Source: Bacillus massilioanorexius (GTDB lineage: Bacteria > Bacillota > Bacilli > Bacillales > DSM-1321). Taken from it: DNA of 64,000 nucleotides. Below, piece after piece: positions 52,664 to 60,782 of this stretch (positions within the stretch are counted from its first letter, which is position 1; the number at the start of each line of letters is the position of its first letter). Where the stretch lies: positions 124,001 to 188,000 of the forward strand of contig NZ_CABKRX010000094.1 of NCBI RefSeq assembly GCF_902374955.1, in the 5' to 3' direction. The position numbers and the translations under genes are program-made. The notes beneath the pieces were generated by a model that worked only from the letters and a program-made list of their open reading frames with translations, was not told the DNA's origin and searched no databases.

Positions 52664-52826
52664 CTTAATGAGTGCCTTGTATTCAAAGGGTAATAGGGAA
52701 ATCGGTTAGAATCCGATGCAGCCCCCGCTACTGTAAGCATGATTCGTATTGCTCGATATGCCACTGAACAAATGTTTGGGAAGGCTTGAGAGAAATAATG
52801 CTAAGCCAGGAAACCTGCTCATTAAG
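52664..52826 (+). promoter_or_regulatory. Cobalamin (adenosylcobalamin) riboswitch
   Basis: P1 is a perfect 9-bp helix, CTTAATGAG (52664-52672) with CTCATTAAG (52818-52826). Inside are GGGTAATAGGGAAATC, GAATCCGATGCAGCCCCCGC-TACTGTAA and the B12 box AAGCCAGGAAACCTGC (52803-52818). These are the conserved aptamer elements. It controls the btu/cobO operon, together with the terminator at 52886-52922, switching transcription off when B12 is plentiful. Confidence 0.95.
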
Positions 52827-52885
52827 ATTATTCTTGTTTTTCGGTGGGAAAAGTAAGTCGAGAGTGAATTTGTATTGTATGTTCG

Positions 52886-52922
52886 AGCCTTGACTGTTTT
52901 TCAGTTGAGGCTTTTCGTTTTT
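52886..52922 (+). terminator. Riboswitch expression-platform terminator
   Basis: AGCCTTGACTG (52886-52896), 5-nt loop, CAGTTGAGGCT (52902-52912), then TTTCGTTTTT. It lies 60 bases after the aptamer and 240 bases before cobO, as expected of an attenuator stabilised by bound B12. Confidence 0.85.
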
Positions 52923-53161
52923 GTATGGGACGAAGGAATTAAAAAGTGAACAATGGATTATTTTAAATCTAACAGCATAATTGTGGTGTTAGTAAGAGTT
53001 GAATTGTCTGTTAGATGATAGGTTCACATTGTCTCATATTATTAGTACTACTTATTGATGTAAATGACTAGAGAAAGATAAGAATCTACTTGATGAGTAC
53101 ATTCTAAGGGAAGTTATTTACGTAACAAATGATTTATTCATACTGAGGAGGATGGCTACTA

Positions 53162-53710
53162 ATGAAAAGAGATTCAAAATCTGCTGGGAAAGTGTTGGTT
53201 TATACGGGAAATGGAAAAGGGAAGACAACAGCCTCATTTGGTTTAGCAGCAAGAGCATTAGGGAGAGATTTTAAAGTTATTATTCTTCAATTTATCAAAT
53301 CTCCTGATCGCACATATGGAGAACAAATTTCTCTTGAAAAACTCGGGGCTGAGGTGTATCAACTAGGAATCGGTTTTACTTGGACAAAAACCCCAGAAGA
53401 ACATCGTCAATCCTTGAAACAAGCTTGGGAATTTGCAAAAGAAAAGCTGAATAGTGAAGAATATGATCTTGTTATTTTTGATGAATTAAATAATGCCTTA
53501 AGTATTGATAGTTTTCCTATAGATGATGTTTTACCTTTGGATGATGTTATTCAAACGATCAAAAATAAACCATTTAAAACACATGTTGTTGTAACAGGGC
53601 GAGACGCAAAACAAGAAATGAAAGATATCGCAGATTTAGTTTCTATTATTGAAGAGGAAAAACACTATTACCAAGAGGGTGTAGATGCTATTTACGGAAT
53701 TGAGTATTAA
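53162..53710 (+). CDS. cobO: Cob(I)yrinic acid a,c-diamide adenosyltransferase
   Basis: 182 aa, CobA/BtuR/CobO type. P-loop GNGKGKTTASFGLAARALG (15-33), IILQFIKSPDRTYGE, GFTWTKTPEEHRQSL and the Walker-B-like YDLVIFDELNNAL fit the family. It transfers the adenosyl group of ATP to reduced corrinoid. B. subtilis uses the unrelated PduO-type YvqK at this place, so the enzyme class differs here. GAGGAGG precedes ATG 53162. It heads the riboswitch-controlled operon; btuF starts about 110 bases later. Confidence 0.93.
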   Translation: MKRDSKSAGKVLVYTGNGKGKTTASFGLAARALGRDFKVIILQFIKSPDRTYGEQISLEKLGAEVYQLGIGFTWTKTPEEHRQSLKQAWEFAKEKLNSEEYDLVIFDELNNALSIDSFPIDDVLPLDDVIQTIKNKPFKTHVVVTGRDAKQEMKDIADLVSIIEEEKHYYQEGVDAIYGIEY

Positions 53711-53818
53711 TAGTAAAGGAGTACTGGATTTGTAATCAAAAGATAGAATGACAAATGATAATTTGAACAATCGCACATGCGTTTTTTTACATTACATAAC
53801 TTTGGAGGATTTTTCATC

Positions 53819-54793
53819 ATGAAAAAGCGTTTATTAAAAGGATTAAGTATATTTTCACTATTATTCATCCTGCTACTAGCTGTGTTAGCAGGGTGCGGAT
53901 CGACATCTGAAAATAAGAAAGATGACTCAGGAGCATCATCAACAACACAAGCAAAAGGTTTTCCTGTAACTATTAAAGATGATGTTGGAAATAAGGTTAC
54001 AATTGAAAAGAAGCCTGAAAAAATTGTATCACTACTCCCAAGTACTACGGAAACATTATTCGCCTTAGGTCTTGATGATCAAATTGTAGGTGTATCAGAT
54101 TATGATAATTTTCCAGAAGCTGCTTTGAAAAAAGAAAAAGTTGGCTCACAAGACATGAATATCGAAAAAATCTTGTCGCTTCAACCAGATGTTGTGTTTT
54201 TACAGGAATATCAATACAAAAATCATGCGGATATGATTAAGCAATTGCAAAATGCAGGGATAACAACAATCATTATTGGTTCACAGGAATCCTTTGATAA
54301 AGCATATAAAGGTATTAGCCTCCTCGGTAAAGCTACAGGAACTGAAGAGGAAGCGAATGCTATTGTCAATAATATGAAAGAAAGAATTAATAATATCAAA
54401 GATAAAGCGAAAAAAGTGGAATCAAAAAAACGCGTTTGGGTAGAAATATCCCCTCAACCAGAGATTTTTACAACAGGTCAGAATACTTTTATGAATGAGA
54501 TGCTTGATATGATAGGTGCAGAAAATGTTGCAAAAGGTCAAGTTGGCTGGGTGAAAATGAGTGAGGAAGAAGCGGTTAAATTAAATCCTGACGTGATTCT
54601 TACAACATATGGTAGCTATGTTGGAAATGCGACAAAGCAAGTTCTAGACCGAAAAGGCTGGCAACAAGTGAATGCAGTGAAAAACAAGCAAGTTTTCGAC
54701 GTAAATAATGATACCACCTCTAGACCAGGGCCTCGCTTAGTAGATGGAGTTGAAGAAATTGCAAAAGCAGTCTATCCGGAAGTCTTCAAGTAA
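53819..54793 (+). CDS. btuF: Cobalamin ABC transporter, substrate-binding lipoprotein
   Basis: 324 aa from ATG 53819 (TTTGGAGGAT upstream). Lipobox VLAGC near residue 24 is followed by a Ser/Lys linker. The class III solute-binding fold is seen in FPVTIKDDVGNKVTIEKKPEKIVSLLPSTTETLFALGLDDQIVGVSDY, IEKILSLQPDVVFLQEY and LNPDVILTTYGSYVGN. Siderophore binders share this fold; the riboswitch, cobO and the CbiZ-like partner point to corrinoids. It hands cobalamin to BtuC. Confidence 0.92.
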   Translation: MKKRLLKGLSIFSLLFILLLAVLAGCGSTSENKKDDSGASSTTQAKGFPVTIKDDVGNKVTIEKKPEKIVSLLPSTTETLFALGLDDQIVGVSDYDNFPEAALKKEKVGSQDMNIEKILSLQPDVVFLQEYQYKNHADMIKQLQNAGITTIIIGSQESFDKAYKGISLLGKATGTEEEANAIVNNMKERINNIKDKAKKVESKKRVWVEISPQPEIFTTGQNTFMNEMLDMIGAENVAKGQVGWVKMSEEEAVKLNPDVILTTYGSYVGNATKQVLDRKGWQQVNAVKNKQVFDVNNDTTSRPGPRLVDGVEEIAKAVYPEVFK

Positions 54794-55826
54794 AAAAATA
54801 ATTGTATTATCTATATTTACCATTTTATTTGTATGTACGGCTCTTATTTTAGGTGTTTTTGTAGGATCGGTTACGATTTCTGTTTCGGACATTTTAAAAA
54901 TTATTTTTGGGAAATTAACAGGAATGTCTTTTTATAATGGAGATAATAGTACAGAAATGATTATTTGGGAAATTCGTTTTTCAAGAGTCATCTTAGCCTT
55001 TTTAGTGGGAGCATCCTTGTCATTAGCAGGAGCAACGTTTCAAGGATTATTGCGAAACACTTTAGCCGACCCATATACAATAGGTGTATCTTCAGGTGCA
55101 TCCTTAGGTGCTGTTTTAGTTATATTTTTTCAAATTCCATCCACACTTTTATTAGGTTTTACTCAGCCTGTCATTGCTATTTTATTTGGATTAGGCACAT
55201 TATTAATTGTGCTTTTCATTACTAATTTTGCTACAGGCAAACTCTCGAATGAAACAATTATTTTAGCGGGAGTTATTATTTCTTCTTTTATGAGTGCGAT
55301 TATCTCGCTGATGATAGCTTTAACACCGAGAGAAGATATTGCTAATATTTTGTATTGGATAATGGGAAGTGTGGCTATGAGGGGATGGGGGCATGTACAA
55401 TTGATTTTTCCTTTCTTTATCATAGGTACTGGAATTGTTTTATATCACTATCGAGAATTAAACAATATGGCACTTGGGGAACAATCTGCTCAATTTGCAG
55501 GAATGGATGTACGAAAAAAGAAAAAGGTTATTTTAATTGGTGCATCTATACTTACTGGATCGGCCGTTGCCGTATCAGGTGCAATTGGTTTTGTAGGATT
55601 AGTTATTCCACATCTTGTTCGATTAGTGACAGGTGCTAATCATCGTTATGTTTTGCCGTTTTCTTTATTTATTGGTGGAGCTTATTTAGTAATGGCGGAT
55701 TTAATCGCAAGAACAGTAGTTGCTCCCAGCGAATTACCAATCGGTGTAGTGACGGCATTAATTGGTTCGCCTATTTTCACCATTTTATTAATTAAACAAA
55801 GAATGAAGAAAAATGATGTACATTAA
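54744..55826 (+). CDS. btuC: Cobalamin ABC transporter permease
   Basis: Up to 360 aa with about ten helices of the FecCD/BtuC family: RFSRVILAFLVGASLSLAGATFQGLLRNTLADPYTIGVSSGASLGA, MGSVAMRGWGHVQLI, SAVAVSGAIGFVGLVIPHLVRLVTGANHRYVLPFS (split pieces). VVAPSELPIGVVTALIGSPIF is the BtuD-contacting end. ATG 54744 overlaps btuF by 50 bases; TTG 54759 with GGAG nearby would shorten the overlap. No other start is in frame before the first helix, so tight coupling with btuF is certain. Confidence 0.92.
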   Translation: MELKKLQKQSIRKSSSKKIIVLSIFTILFVCTALILGVFVGSVTISVSDILKIIFGKLTGMSFYNGDNSTEMIIWEIRFSRVILAFLVGASLSLAGATFQGLLRNTLADPYTIGVSSGASLGAVLVIFFQIPSTLLLGFTQPVIAILFGLGTLLIVLFITNFATGKLSNETIILAGVIISSFMSAIISLMIALTPREDIANILYWIMGSVAMRGWGHVQLIFPFFIIGTGIVLYHYRELNNMALGEQSAQFAGMDVRKKKKVILIGASILTGSAVAVSGAIGFVGLVIPHLVRLVTGANHRYVLPFSLFIGGAYLVMADLIARTVVAPSELPIGVVTALIGSPIFTILLIKQRMKKNDVH

Positions 55827-55840
55827 TCGGGGGTTGGAAA

Positions 55841-57202
55841 ATGATCACACTTAAGAATGTTACAGGTGGATATAACGCTTCTACTGCGATTGTTAAAGAC
55901 CTATCGTTTACTGTTGAGAAAGGTTGTTTTTTTGCTTTACTTGGACCGAATGGAAGTGGGAAAACGACGATTGTTCGTCTGATTATGGGGGCTTTACATT
56001 TACATCGTGGCTCTGTTGCAATTGATGGTAAAGAAGTAAAAGAGTTTAAGCCAAGAGAACTAGCGCAAAAAGTTGCTGTCATGACTCAAGAAAATGAAAT
56101 TGGATTGGATTTTACCGTTAAAGAAATTGTTAGTTTAGGCCGTTATCCTTATCAGAAATCTTTATTCTTGAAAGAAAATACAAAAAGAGATGAAGAAGTA
56201 ATAAAGCATGTTATGGAGCAAACAAAGGTTTGGGAGTTCCGTCATAAAATATTTGGTAATTTAAGCGGTGGTGAAAAGCAACGGGTTTTATTAGCAAAGG
56301 CGCTTGCACAAGAGCCGAAGTTACTGTTGTTAGATGAACCTACAAATCATCTAGATGTACGACATTCGATGGAACTATTAGATTTATTGAAGAACTTACA
56401 ATTAAAGATGAATTTAACGGTTTTTGCTATTCTTCACGATTTAAATATCGCTTCTTTATATGCAGACAGTATCGCGCTCTTGAATGAGGGACAGCTACAA
56501 GGAATTTACAATGGTTTATTAGATGAAAATCAAGAAGAATTCAGTGATGTTTATCAAGTTCGCATGAATTTTCATCCTCATCCGGAGGTGGCAAAAAATC
56601 AGATTTTAATATCACCTGATTTCTTATTAGAAAATCGTTCTGATATTATACGAAATAAAGTATTTGTTGAAATTCAGCAGGAGAGAAAGAAGATCACTTT
56701 TCATAAACCTTTAAGAACCTTATCGATTGGGGCAAAGGGAAGTGGGCTAACATGGATGAAGGGCTGGACAAACCAATACAAAGAGGATAATCATGAGAAC
56801 GCTGTATTAGTTGGAGATATTTATGCGTATGCCTATAATAAGCAGAACGAATCATGTGAAAAATGGGAGCTGGAGGGAGAAATTAAATCTGATTGGACAT
56901 CTTTAATATGCCTAGCAAAATCTCATCAAGAATATCATATCGCATTTGTTACAAATCACGCTTTTAATGATGTGCAATTAATGAATCAGGCAGCTAGAAT
57001 AGTTGCATTAAAAACAAAACTAGATGTTGATAATACTAATTCCTTTGATACTGCGATGCCTTTATTATCGATTAGTACTTGTTCAAGTGAGAGGTATGAT
57101 GAAGAAAATGGAAATGAGCTATTGCGATTATTTCAATATGCCTGGAATAGAACAAGAGAAGCAAGTAATAATTGTACGAAGTATGAAGTGAAAATGAATT
57201 AA
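55841..57202 (+). CDS. btuD: Cobalamin ABC transporter ATPase fused to a CbiZ-like domain
   Basis: 453 aa. Residues 1-250 are a complete ABC ATPase: Walker A GPNGSGKTT near 36, signature LSGGEKQR near 142, Walker B LLLLDEPTNHLDV near 160 and ILHDLNIASLYAD. Residues about 255-453 form a second domain with PLRTLSIGAKGSGLTWMKGW, FVTNHAFNDVQLMNQAARI and a C-terminal helix RLFQYAWNRTREAS. Length and layout match Bacillus YvrA-type BtuD proteins whose tail resembles adenosylcobinamide amidohydrolase (CbiZ). Typical CbiZ TATEAK and GTGTD stretches appear degraded (ALKTK, NSFDT), so amidohydrolase activity is doubtful. GGGGGTTGG precedes ATG 55841. Confidence 0.88.
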   Translation: MITLKNVTGGYNASTAIVKDLSFTVEKGCFFALLGPNGSGKTTIVRLIMGALHLHRGSVAIDGKEVKEFKPRELAQKVAVMTQENEIGLDFTVKEIVSLGRYPYQKSLFLKENTKRDEEVIKHVMEQTKVWEFRHKIFGNLSGGEKQRVLLAKALAQEPKLLLLDEPTNHLDVRHSMELLDLLKNLQLKMNLTVFAILHDLNIASLYADSIALLNEGQLQGIYNGLLDENQEEFSDVYQVRMNFHPHPEVAKNQILISPDFLLENRSDIIRNKVFVEIQQERKKITFHKPLRTLSIGAKGSGLTWMKGWTNQYKEDNHENAVLVGDIYAYAYNKQNESCEKWELEGEIKSDWTSLICLAKSHQEYHIAFVTNHAFNDVQLMNQAARIVALKTKLDVDNTNSFDTAMPLLSISTCSSERYDEENGNELLRLFQYAWNRTREASNNCTKYEVKMN

Positions 57203-57205
57203 TGT

Positions 57206-57251
57206 GAAAAGGGCTGACTAAAAGGATCTAAATCATTTGTCAGTCCTTTTC
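57206..57251. terminator. Terminator between btuD and the radical SAM gene
   Basis: GAAAAGGGCTGAC (57206-57218) pairs with GTCAGTCCTTTTC (57239-57251), with one G-T pair. A/T runs lie on both sides; the flanking genes converge. Confidence 0.75.
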
Positions 57252-57266
57252 TGTTTCGATGTATCT

Positions 57267-58409
57267 TTAAATCTTATTTTTTTGCAGTGCTTTCGGTGTG
57301 TAGGCACAATAAGGTTCTTCAGCCATATAATTACCTGATTCATGATAAGCTCGTGCACGGCAGCCCGAGCATACATTTATGTATTCACACACTCCGCATT
57401 TTCCTTCAATGGACGTTGGATTTCGTAATTTGTTAAATAAAGAAGAATGGTTCCAAATCTGTTCGAATCCTTCGTCTAAAACATTTCCTGCTTTCACTGG
57501 TAGATATCCGCATGGTTGGACGTTTCCTTTATGTGAAATAAAGCAAACTCCTGTCCCAGCCAAACACCCTTTCGTTACTGCTGCCATACCATGTGATTGG
57601 ACAGTAATTCTTTCACCATTTTCCTTAGCTTTTTGACGCATAATACGATAGTAGTGTGGCGCACATGTGGCACGTATTTCGAAATTAACTTCACGAGAAC
57701 GATTGTAAAACCATTCTAAAACTTCTTCGTATCTTTTATCACTTAACATATTACTTTCAACAATTTGTACCCCACAGCCGACAGGGACTAGCATAAACAA
57801 ATGCAAGGCATCTACATCCATATCTTGACTTAAAGTGATCATTTCCTCCAAATAATCAACATTATGTGATGTAATAGTTGTATTAAATTGAAGCTGTAGG
57901 CCTTGTGCTTTAACATGAGCAGCTCCAGTAAGTGCTTGTTGGAAGGAACCTTGTAATCCTCTAAAGTGATCATGTATGGAAGCTGATGGACCATCAAAAC
58001 TAATGGCTACACGACGAATACCAGAGGCTTTGATTTTCTTCGCGATTTCTTCTGTGATTAATGTACCGTTTGAAGCCATTGCAAGTGTAATACCCTTTAA
58101 ATGGGCATAGGAAGCGATTTCAAAAAAGTCAGGTCGATATAAAGGCTCGCCTCCTGTGAGAATTAATATTGGGCTACAAAAGTCGGCAATTTCATCAATT
58201 ACTTGAAATGCTTGTTGTGTTGTTAACTCATCCGGAGATCTTTCAGGCTGTGCTGTTGCTCTACAATGGATACACTTGAGATTGCATCCTTCAGTTAATT
58301 CCCAAAAAATAATTCTCGGACCATTTTCATAAGAGACAAAATGATTATTAGCAGTCAAATGTCTGTTGATGTTCTGTGATTTCAACTTCATCGGCTCCTT
58401 TTGAGTCAT
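57267..58409 (-). CDS. Radical SAM/SPASM protein, NirJ/AhbD-like
   Basis: 380 aa. The radical SAM cluster motif is WELTEGCNLKCIHCRATAQ (C-x3-C-x2-C, near 38-45), with LTGGEPLYRPDF for SAM binding near 85. A C-terminal SPASM-type region has GCLAGTGVCFISHKGNVQPCGYLPVKAGN and CGVCEYINVCSGCRARAYHESG, giving at least seven Cys for auxiliary [4Fe-4S] clusters. This is the layout of NirJ/AhbD (haem modification) and of some peptide-modifying enzymes. No small precursor peptide or haem genes are adjacent, so the substrate is unknown. It converges on the B12 operon. GGAGCC lies upstream of ATG 58409 (ATG 58391 is possible). Confidence 0.88.
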   Translation of the reverse strand: MTQKEPMKLKSQNINRHLTANNHFVSYENGPRIIFWELTEGCNLKCIHCRATAQPERSPDELTTQQAFQVIDEIADFCSPILILTGGEPLYRPDFFEIASYAHLKGITLAMASNGTLITEEIAKKIKASGIRRVAISFDGPSASIHDHFRGLQGSFQQALTGAAHVKAQGLQLQFNTTITSHNVDYLEEMITLSQDMDVDALHLFMLVPVGCGVQIVESNMLSDKRYEEVLEWFYNRSREVNFEIRATCAPHYYRIMRQKAKENGERITVQSHGMAAVTKGCLAGTGVCFISHKGNVQPCGYLPVKAGNVLDEGFEQIWNHSSLFNKLRNPTSIEGKCGVCEYINVCSGCRARAYHESGNYMAEEPYCAYTPKALQKNKI

Positions 58410-58562
58410 ATATTACTATTGTAAAAGAACCATAAGATAGAATGTTTGAATTAACGTACATTTCTGTGAATTTTATCTTATAAAATGAAATCCAGCTCGA
58501 TAATGGCTAACTTATCTGGAGCTGGCAATGAACGAATATATTAAGGTACAATGTACTCTATT

Positions 58563-59381
58563 TCAAGTTTGAGATTTATACCATTCTGGGTAATCTGTCA
58601 CGATACCAGTAGGATGTAATCTTTCTAACTTTTGGAAATCTTGTTTGTTTTTTACTGTCCATATAAAGCAATGGGCACTATGTTTAAATATTTTTGAAAG
58701 AAGCTGTTTATTTGCCATAGTAATTTTGGGATTTATAAAAGTTGCAAATGAGGACATTTCTTTAATTCTCGCTTCTGACAATCCGTGATATTGATGTCTA
58801 ACTAAAACGCCTATTGCGATTTGTGGCATTTTTTTATGAAAGGCTCTTAAAAATGAAACGTTAAAACTTTGAATAATAATATCATCCCATATGTATTGGT
58901 AATCATCTAAGAGATTGACAAGCAAGTCAGCGTATTTTGGTTGATTTTTAGCAAATTTTACTTCTATTAAGAATTTAGTTTTACCATGATACTTTTCTAA
59001 TACCTCTAGTAAGGAGGGGATTCTTTCTGTAGAAAAAGTAGGGCTTTTCCACGAACCAGCATCTAATTCTTGTAATTCTTTTAGAGTACAATCACTTACT
59101 TTACCTTGACCATTTGTTGTTCTTTCTAATGTTTGATCGTGAATAACGACAAATTGTAGGTCTTTTGTTAACTGTATATCAAATTCAATAAAATCTGCCT
59201 GACAATCTATAGCTGCCTGAAAAGAGCTATGTGTATTTTCAGGATAATCCCCAGAGGATCCTCTATGTGCAATCACAAATGGTTTATTTCTTAAGCTTTT
59301 AGATGCATGCTGACTTCGCTTAAATAAATAGAATGATAATACTAGAGTAATGATTACTAGTAGCAGATAAATGAACATCAT
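58563..59381 (-). CDS. Glycerophosphodiester phosphodiesterase, membrane-anchored
   Basis: 272 aa. One N-terminal membrane segment (about 2-20, FIYLLLVIITLVLSFYLF) precedes a TIM-barrel GDPD domain with FVIAHRGSSGDYPENTHSSF (HR and E-N catalytic loop), ADFIEFDIQLTKDLQFVVIHDQTLERTTNG (E-x-D and HD) and C-terminal IWTVKNKQDFQKL…GIVTDYPEW. It hydrolyses glycerophosphodiesters to glycerol-3-phosphate and an alcohol, probably at the outer face of the membrane given the anchor and lack of cleavage site. GGAAGG precedes ATG 59381. It is monocistronic. Confidence 0.92.
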   Translation of the reverse strand: MMFIYLLLVIITLVLSFYLFKRSQHASKSLRNKPFVIAHRGSSGDYPENTHSSFQAAIDCQADFIEFDIQLTKDLQFVVIHDQTLERTTNGQGKVSDCTLKELQELDAGSWKSPTFSTERIPSLLEVLEKYHGKTKFLIEVKFAKNQPKYADLLVNLLDDYQYIWDDIIIQSFNVSFLRAFHKKMPQIAIGVLVRHQYHGLSEARIKEMSSFATFINPKITMANKQLLSKIFKHSAHCFIWTVKNKQDFQKLERLHPTGIVTDYPEWYKSQT

Positions 59382-59496
59382 TAACCTTCCTTTATCAATA
59401 CAAAAATGTATAGCGTTTTTATGGTCTAAATACCCGTTTTTTCGTTGTCTTGTTTGTAAATGCCTATTTACGCAAAAATATGTTGCCTGTAAACAA

Positions 59497-59545
59497 GGAG
59501 TAAGTATAGGCTGAATTCTGCGCCAAGATGCTCGCTTCTCATTCC
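59497..59545. repeat. Family-A repeat remnant upstream of DUF1659 gene
   Basis: The top strand reads GGAGTAAGTATAGGCTGAATTCTGCG, then CCAAGATGCTCGCTTCTC (split here). The complement of the latter (GCGAGCATCTTGG) is the repeat core. A sister copy in the same orientation lies at 59882-59930, so the DUF1659 gene is bracketed by direct repeats. Confidence 0.55.
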
Positions 59546-59637
59546 ATAGAAGTCTCGTAAAAATTATCCACTTACTTTTAAATACGCTACTTTTCCCTTG
59601 CTTGTTTATATAACAAGTGTGAAGGGAGGTGAAAGAT

Positions 59638-59853
59638 ATGGCAAATGAAACAATAGTATCTCAACAACTAAGATTATGCTTTCAAGAAGGCTTTGATACT
59701 AAAGGCAATCCTATTATTAAAAGAAAATCATTTACAAAAATTGATGAATCAGCAACAACTGCACAATTGATAGCAACAGCAAATGCTATCGCTGTTTTAC
59801 AAACCCTACCAATGGTTAAGGTAGAGAAACAAGAAATCCAAGCTTTATCGTAG
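59638..59853 (+). CDS. DUF1659 protein
   Basis: 71 aa from ATG 59638, with GGGAGGTGAAAG 3-10 bases upstream. It matches DUF1659: QQLRLCFQEGFDTKGNPIIKRKSFTKIDESAT, then a helix TTAQLIATANAIAVLQTLPM and a short basic end. The family is confined to Bacillales and relatives and has no known function. It is one of a trio of tiny conserved genes here (DUF1659, DUF2922, YvrJ) that occur together in many Bacillus genomes. Each has its own strong ribosome site; spacing of 100-220 bases suggests a loose operon broken up by repeats. Confidence 0.85.
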   Translation: MANETIVSQQLRLCFQEGFDTKGNPIIKRKSFTKIDESATTAQLIATANAIAVLQTLPMVKVEKQEIQALS

Positions 59854-59881
59854 TGAACGACATCATTCTAAAGAAATAAGC

Positions 59882-59930
59882 AATGAGTATAGGTAGAATA
59901 GGATTCTCCAGGATGCTCACTTTCCGATGG
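59882..59930. repeat. Family-A repeat remnant downstream of DUF1659 gene
   Basis: GCAATGAGTATAGGTAGAAT, then AGGATTCTCCAGGATGCTCACTTTCCGATGG (split here). On the complement this gives CGGAAAGTGAGCATCCTGGAGAA, close to the core of the 27.3 kb copy. It has the same orientation as the copy at 59497. Confidence 0.55.
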
Positions 59931-60078
59931 CTAGGAGGGTAGCATCCAAGATTTATAACACCTATGGATTGTAGCTATTCCGTTGTTTCTGCAGGTATCT
60001 CACATCTTACGTTCCTATAGCTATTTCCTGTACTTTATAAAAATCAAATCCGTTTAAAGGAAAAGAGGTGAAGAAAAA

Positions 60079-60300
60079 ATGAATACAAACCATACACTCG
60101 AACTAGTGTTTACCACGGCTAATAACAAAACTTCTACGATTACTATTGAAAATCCTAAGTTACCGATTGATCTTGATCAAGTGAAGGCTTCTATGGATGA
60201 AATTATATCACAAAGTACTTTAACAACTACTAGTGGAAAACTAGCGGTTAGAAAACAAGTTCGACACGTAGAAAAAAACGTTCAAGAATTTACAGTTTAA
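60079..60300 (+). CDS. DUF2922 protein
   Basis: 73 aa. DUF2922 features: HTLELVFTTANNKTSTITIENPK at the N-terminus (β-hairpin), LDQVKASMDEIISQSTLTTTSGKLAVRKQVRHVEKNVQEFTV (split pattern of helix and strand) at the end. Function is unknown; it always travels with DUF1659 in Bacillus-type genomes. AAAGAGGTGAAG precedes ATG 60079. The DUF1659 and DUF2922 sequences share a similar length and a β-hairpin-plus-helix plan, so they may be structural partners. Confidence 0.85.
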   Translation: MNTNHTLELVFTTANNKTSTITIENPKLPIDLDQVKASMDEIISQSTLTTTSGKLAVRKQVRHVEKNVQEFTV

Positions 60301-60402
60301 GCATTTCAGCTTGATTTTATACCGTTTTTGGGGGGTGTATGGCAAGAGCGAATCAATTGCTGCATCCTCAAATTCTTTTTCTAATAGATGGAGGTGATAG
60401 GG

Positions 60403-60549
60403 GTGGAAGCGGTTATTCCTCTAATAAGTGAAGTAGGCTTTCCGATTATTGTAAGCTTGTATCTATTGTACCGAATTGAAACAAAATTAAATACATTGAT
60501 AGAAGCAATCCTAAGCTTACCAGTGAAATTAAAGGAAACGAATGAATAG
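60403..60549 (+). CDS. YvrJ-family small protein
   Basis: 48 aa from GTG 60403, with GGAGGTG 6 bases upstream. The sequence starts VEAVIPLISEVGFPIIVSLY, a hydrophobic helix with the family's GFPI motif, continues LLYRIETKLNTLIEAI and ends in a short charged tail. This is the YvrJ family (45-50 aa). Function is unknown. It closes the DUF1659-DUF2922-YvrJ trio and is followed by a good terminator. The one membrane helix and amphipathic tail resemble holin-like or regulatory micro-proteins, but that is only a likeness. Confidence 0.8.
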   Translation: MEAVIPLISEVGFPIIVSLYLLYRIETKLNTLIEAILSLPVKLKETNE

Positions 60550-60559
60550 TGTATAAAAG

Positions 60560-60599
60560 AAAGAGAACGATAGAATCATTAGATACATCGTTCTCTTTT
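60560..60599 (+). terminator. Terminator of the DUF1659-DUF2922-YvrJ unit
   Basis: AAAGAGAACGAT (60560-60571) and ATCGTTCTCTTT (60587-60598): a 12-bp perfect stem with a T-tail. Confidence 0.85.
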
Positions 60600-60732
60600 C
60601 CTATATGAAAGAAGGATGTGAAGTTGGCAGAATAGTAAAATATATCTATAGGATGTTATGAAAAGAAAATTTATTATAGGGTAGTGAATGTAAAAAGAAG
60701 AAAATGCTATTAGTGGATCTTAAACAGAGCAA

Positions 60733-60757
60733 AGACGTTACTAAAATAGTAACGTCT
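60733..60757 (-). terminator. Terminator of the cold-shock gene
   Basis: AGACGTTACT (60733-60742) and AGTAACGTCT (60748-60757), a perfect 10-bp stem with a 5-nt loop and TTTG on the reverse strand, 25 bases after the csp stop. Confidence 0.75.
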
Positions 60758-60782
60758 AAATAAACGTAAGTGAAAGTTTAAA

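Noticed and set aside
54965..55639. ORFs in other frames inside btuC
   Set aside because: Shadows of a well-matched permease gene.
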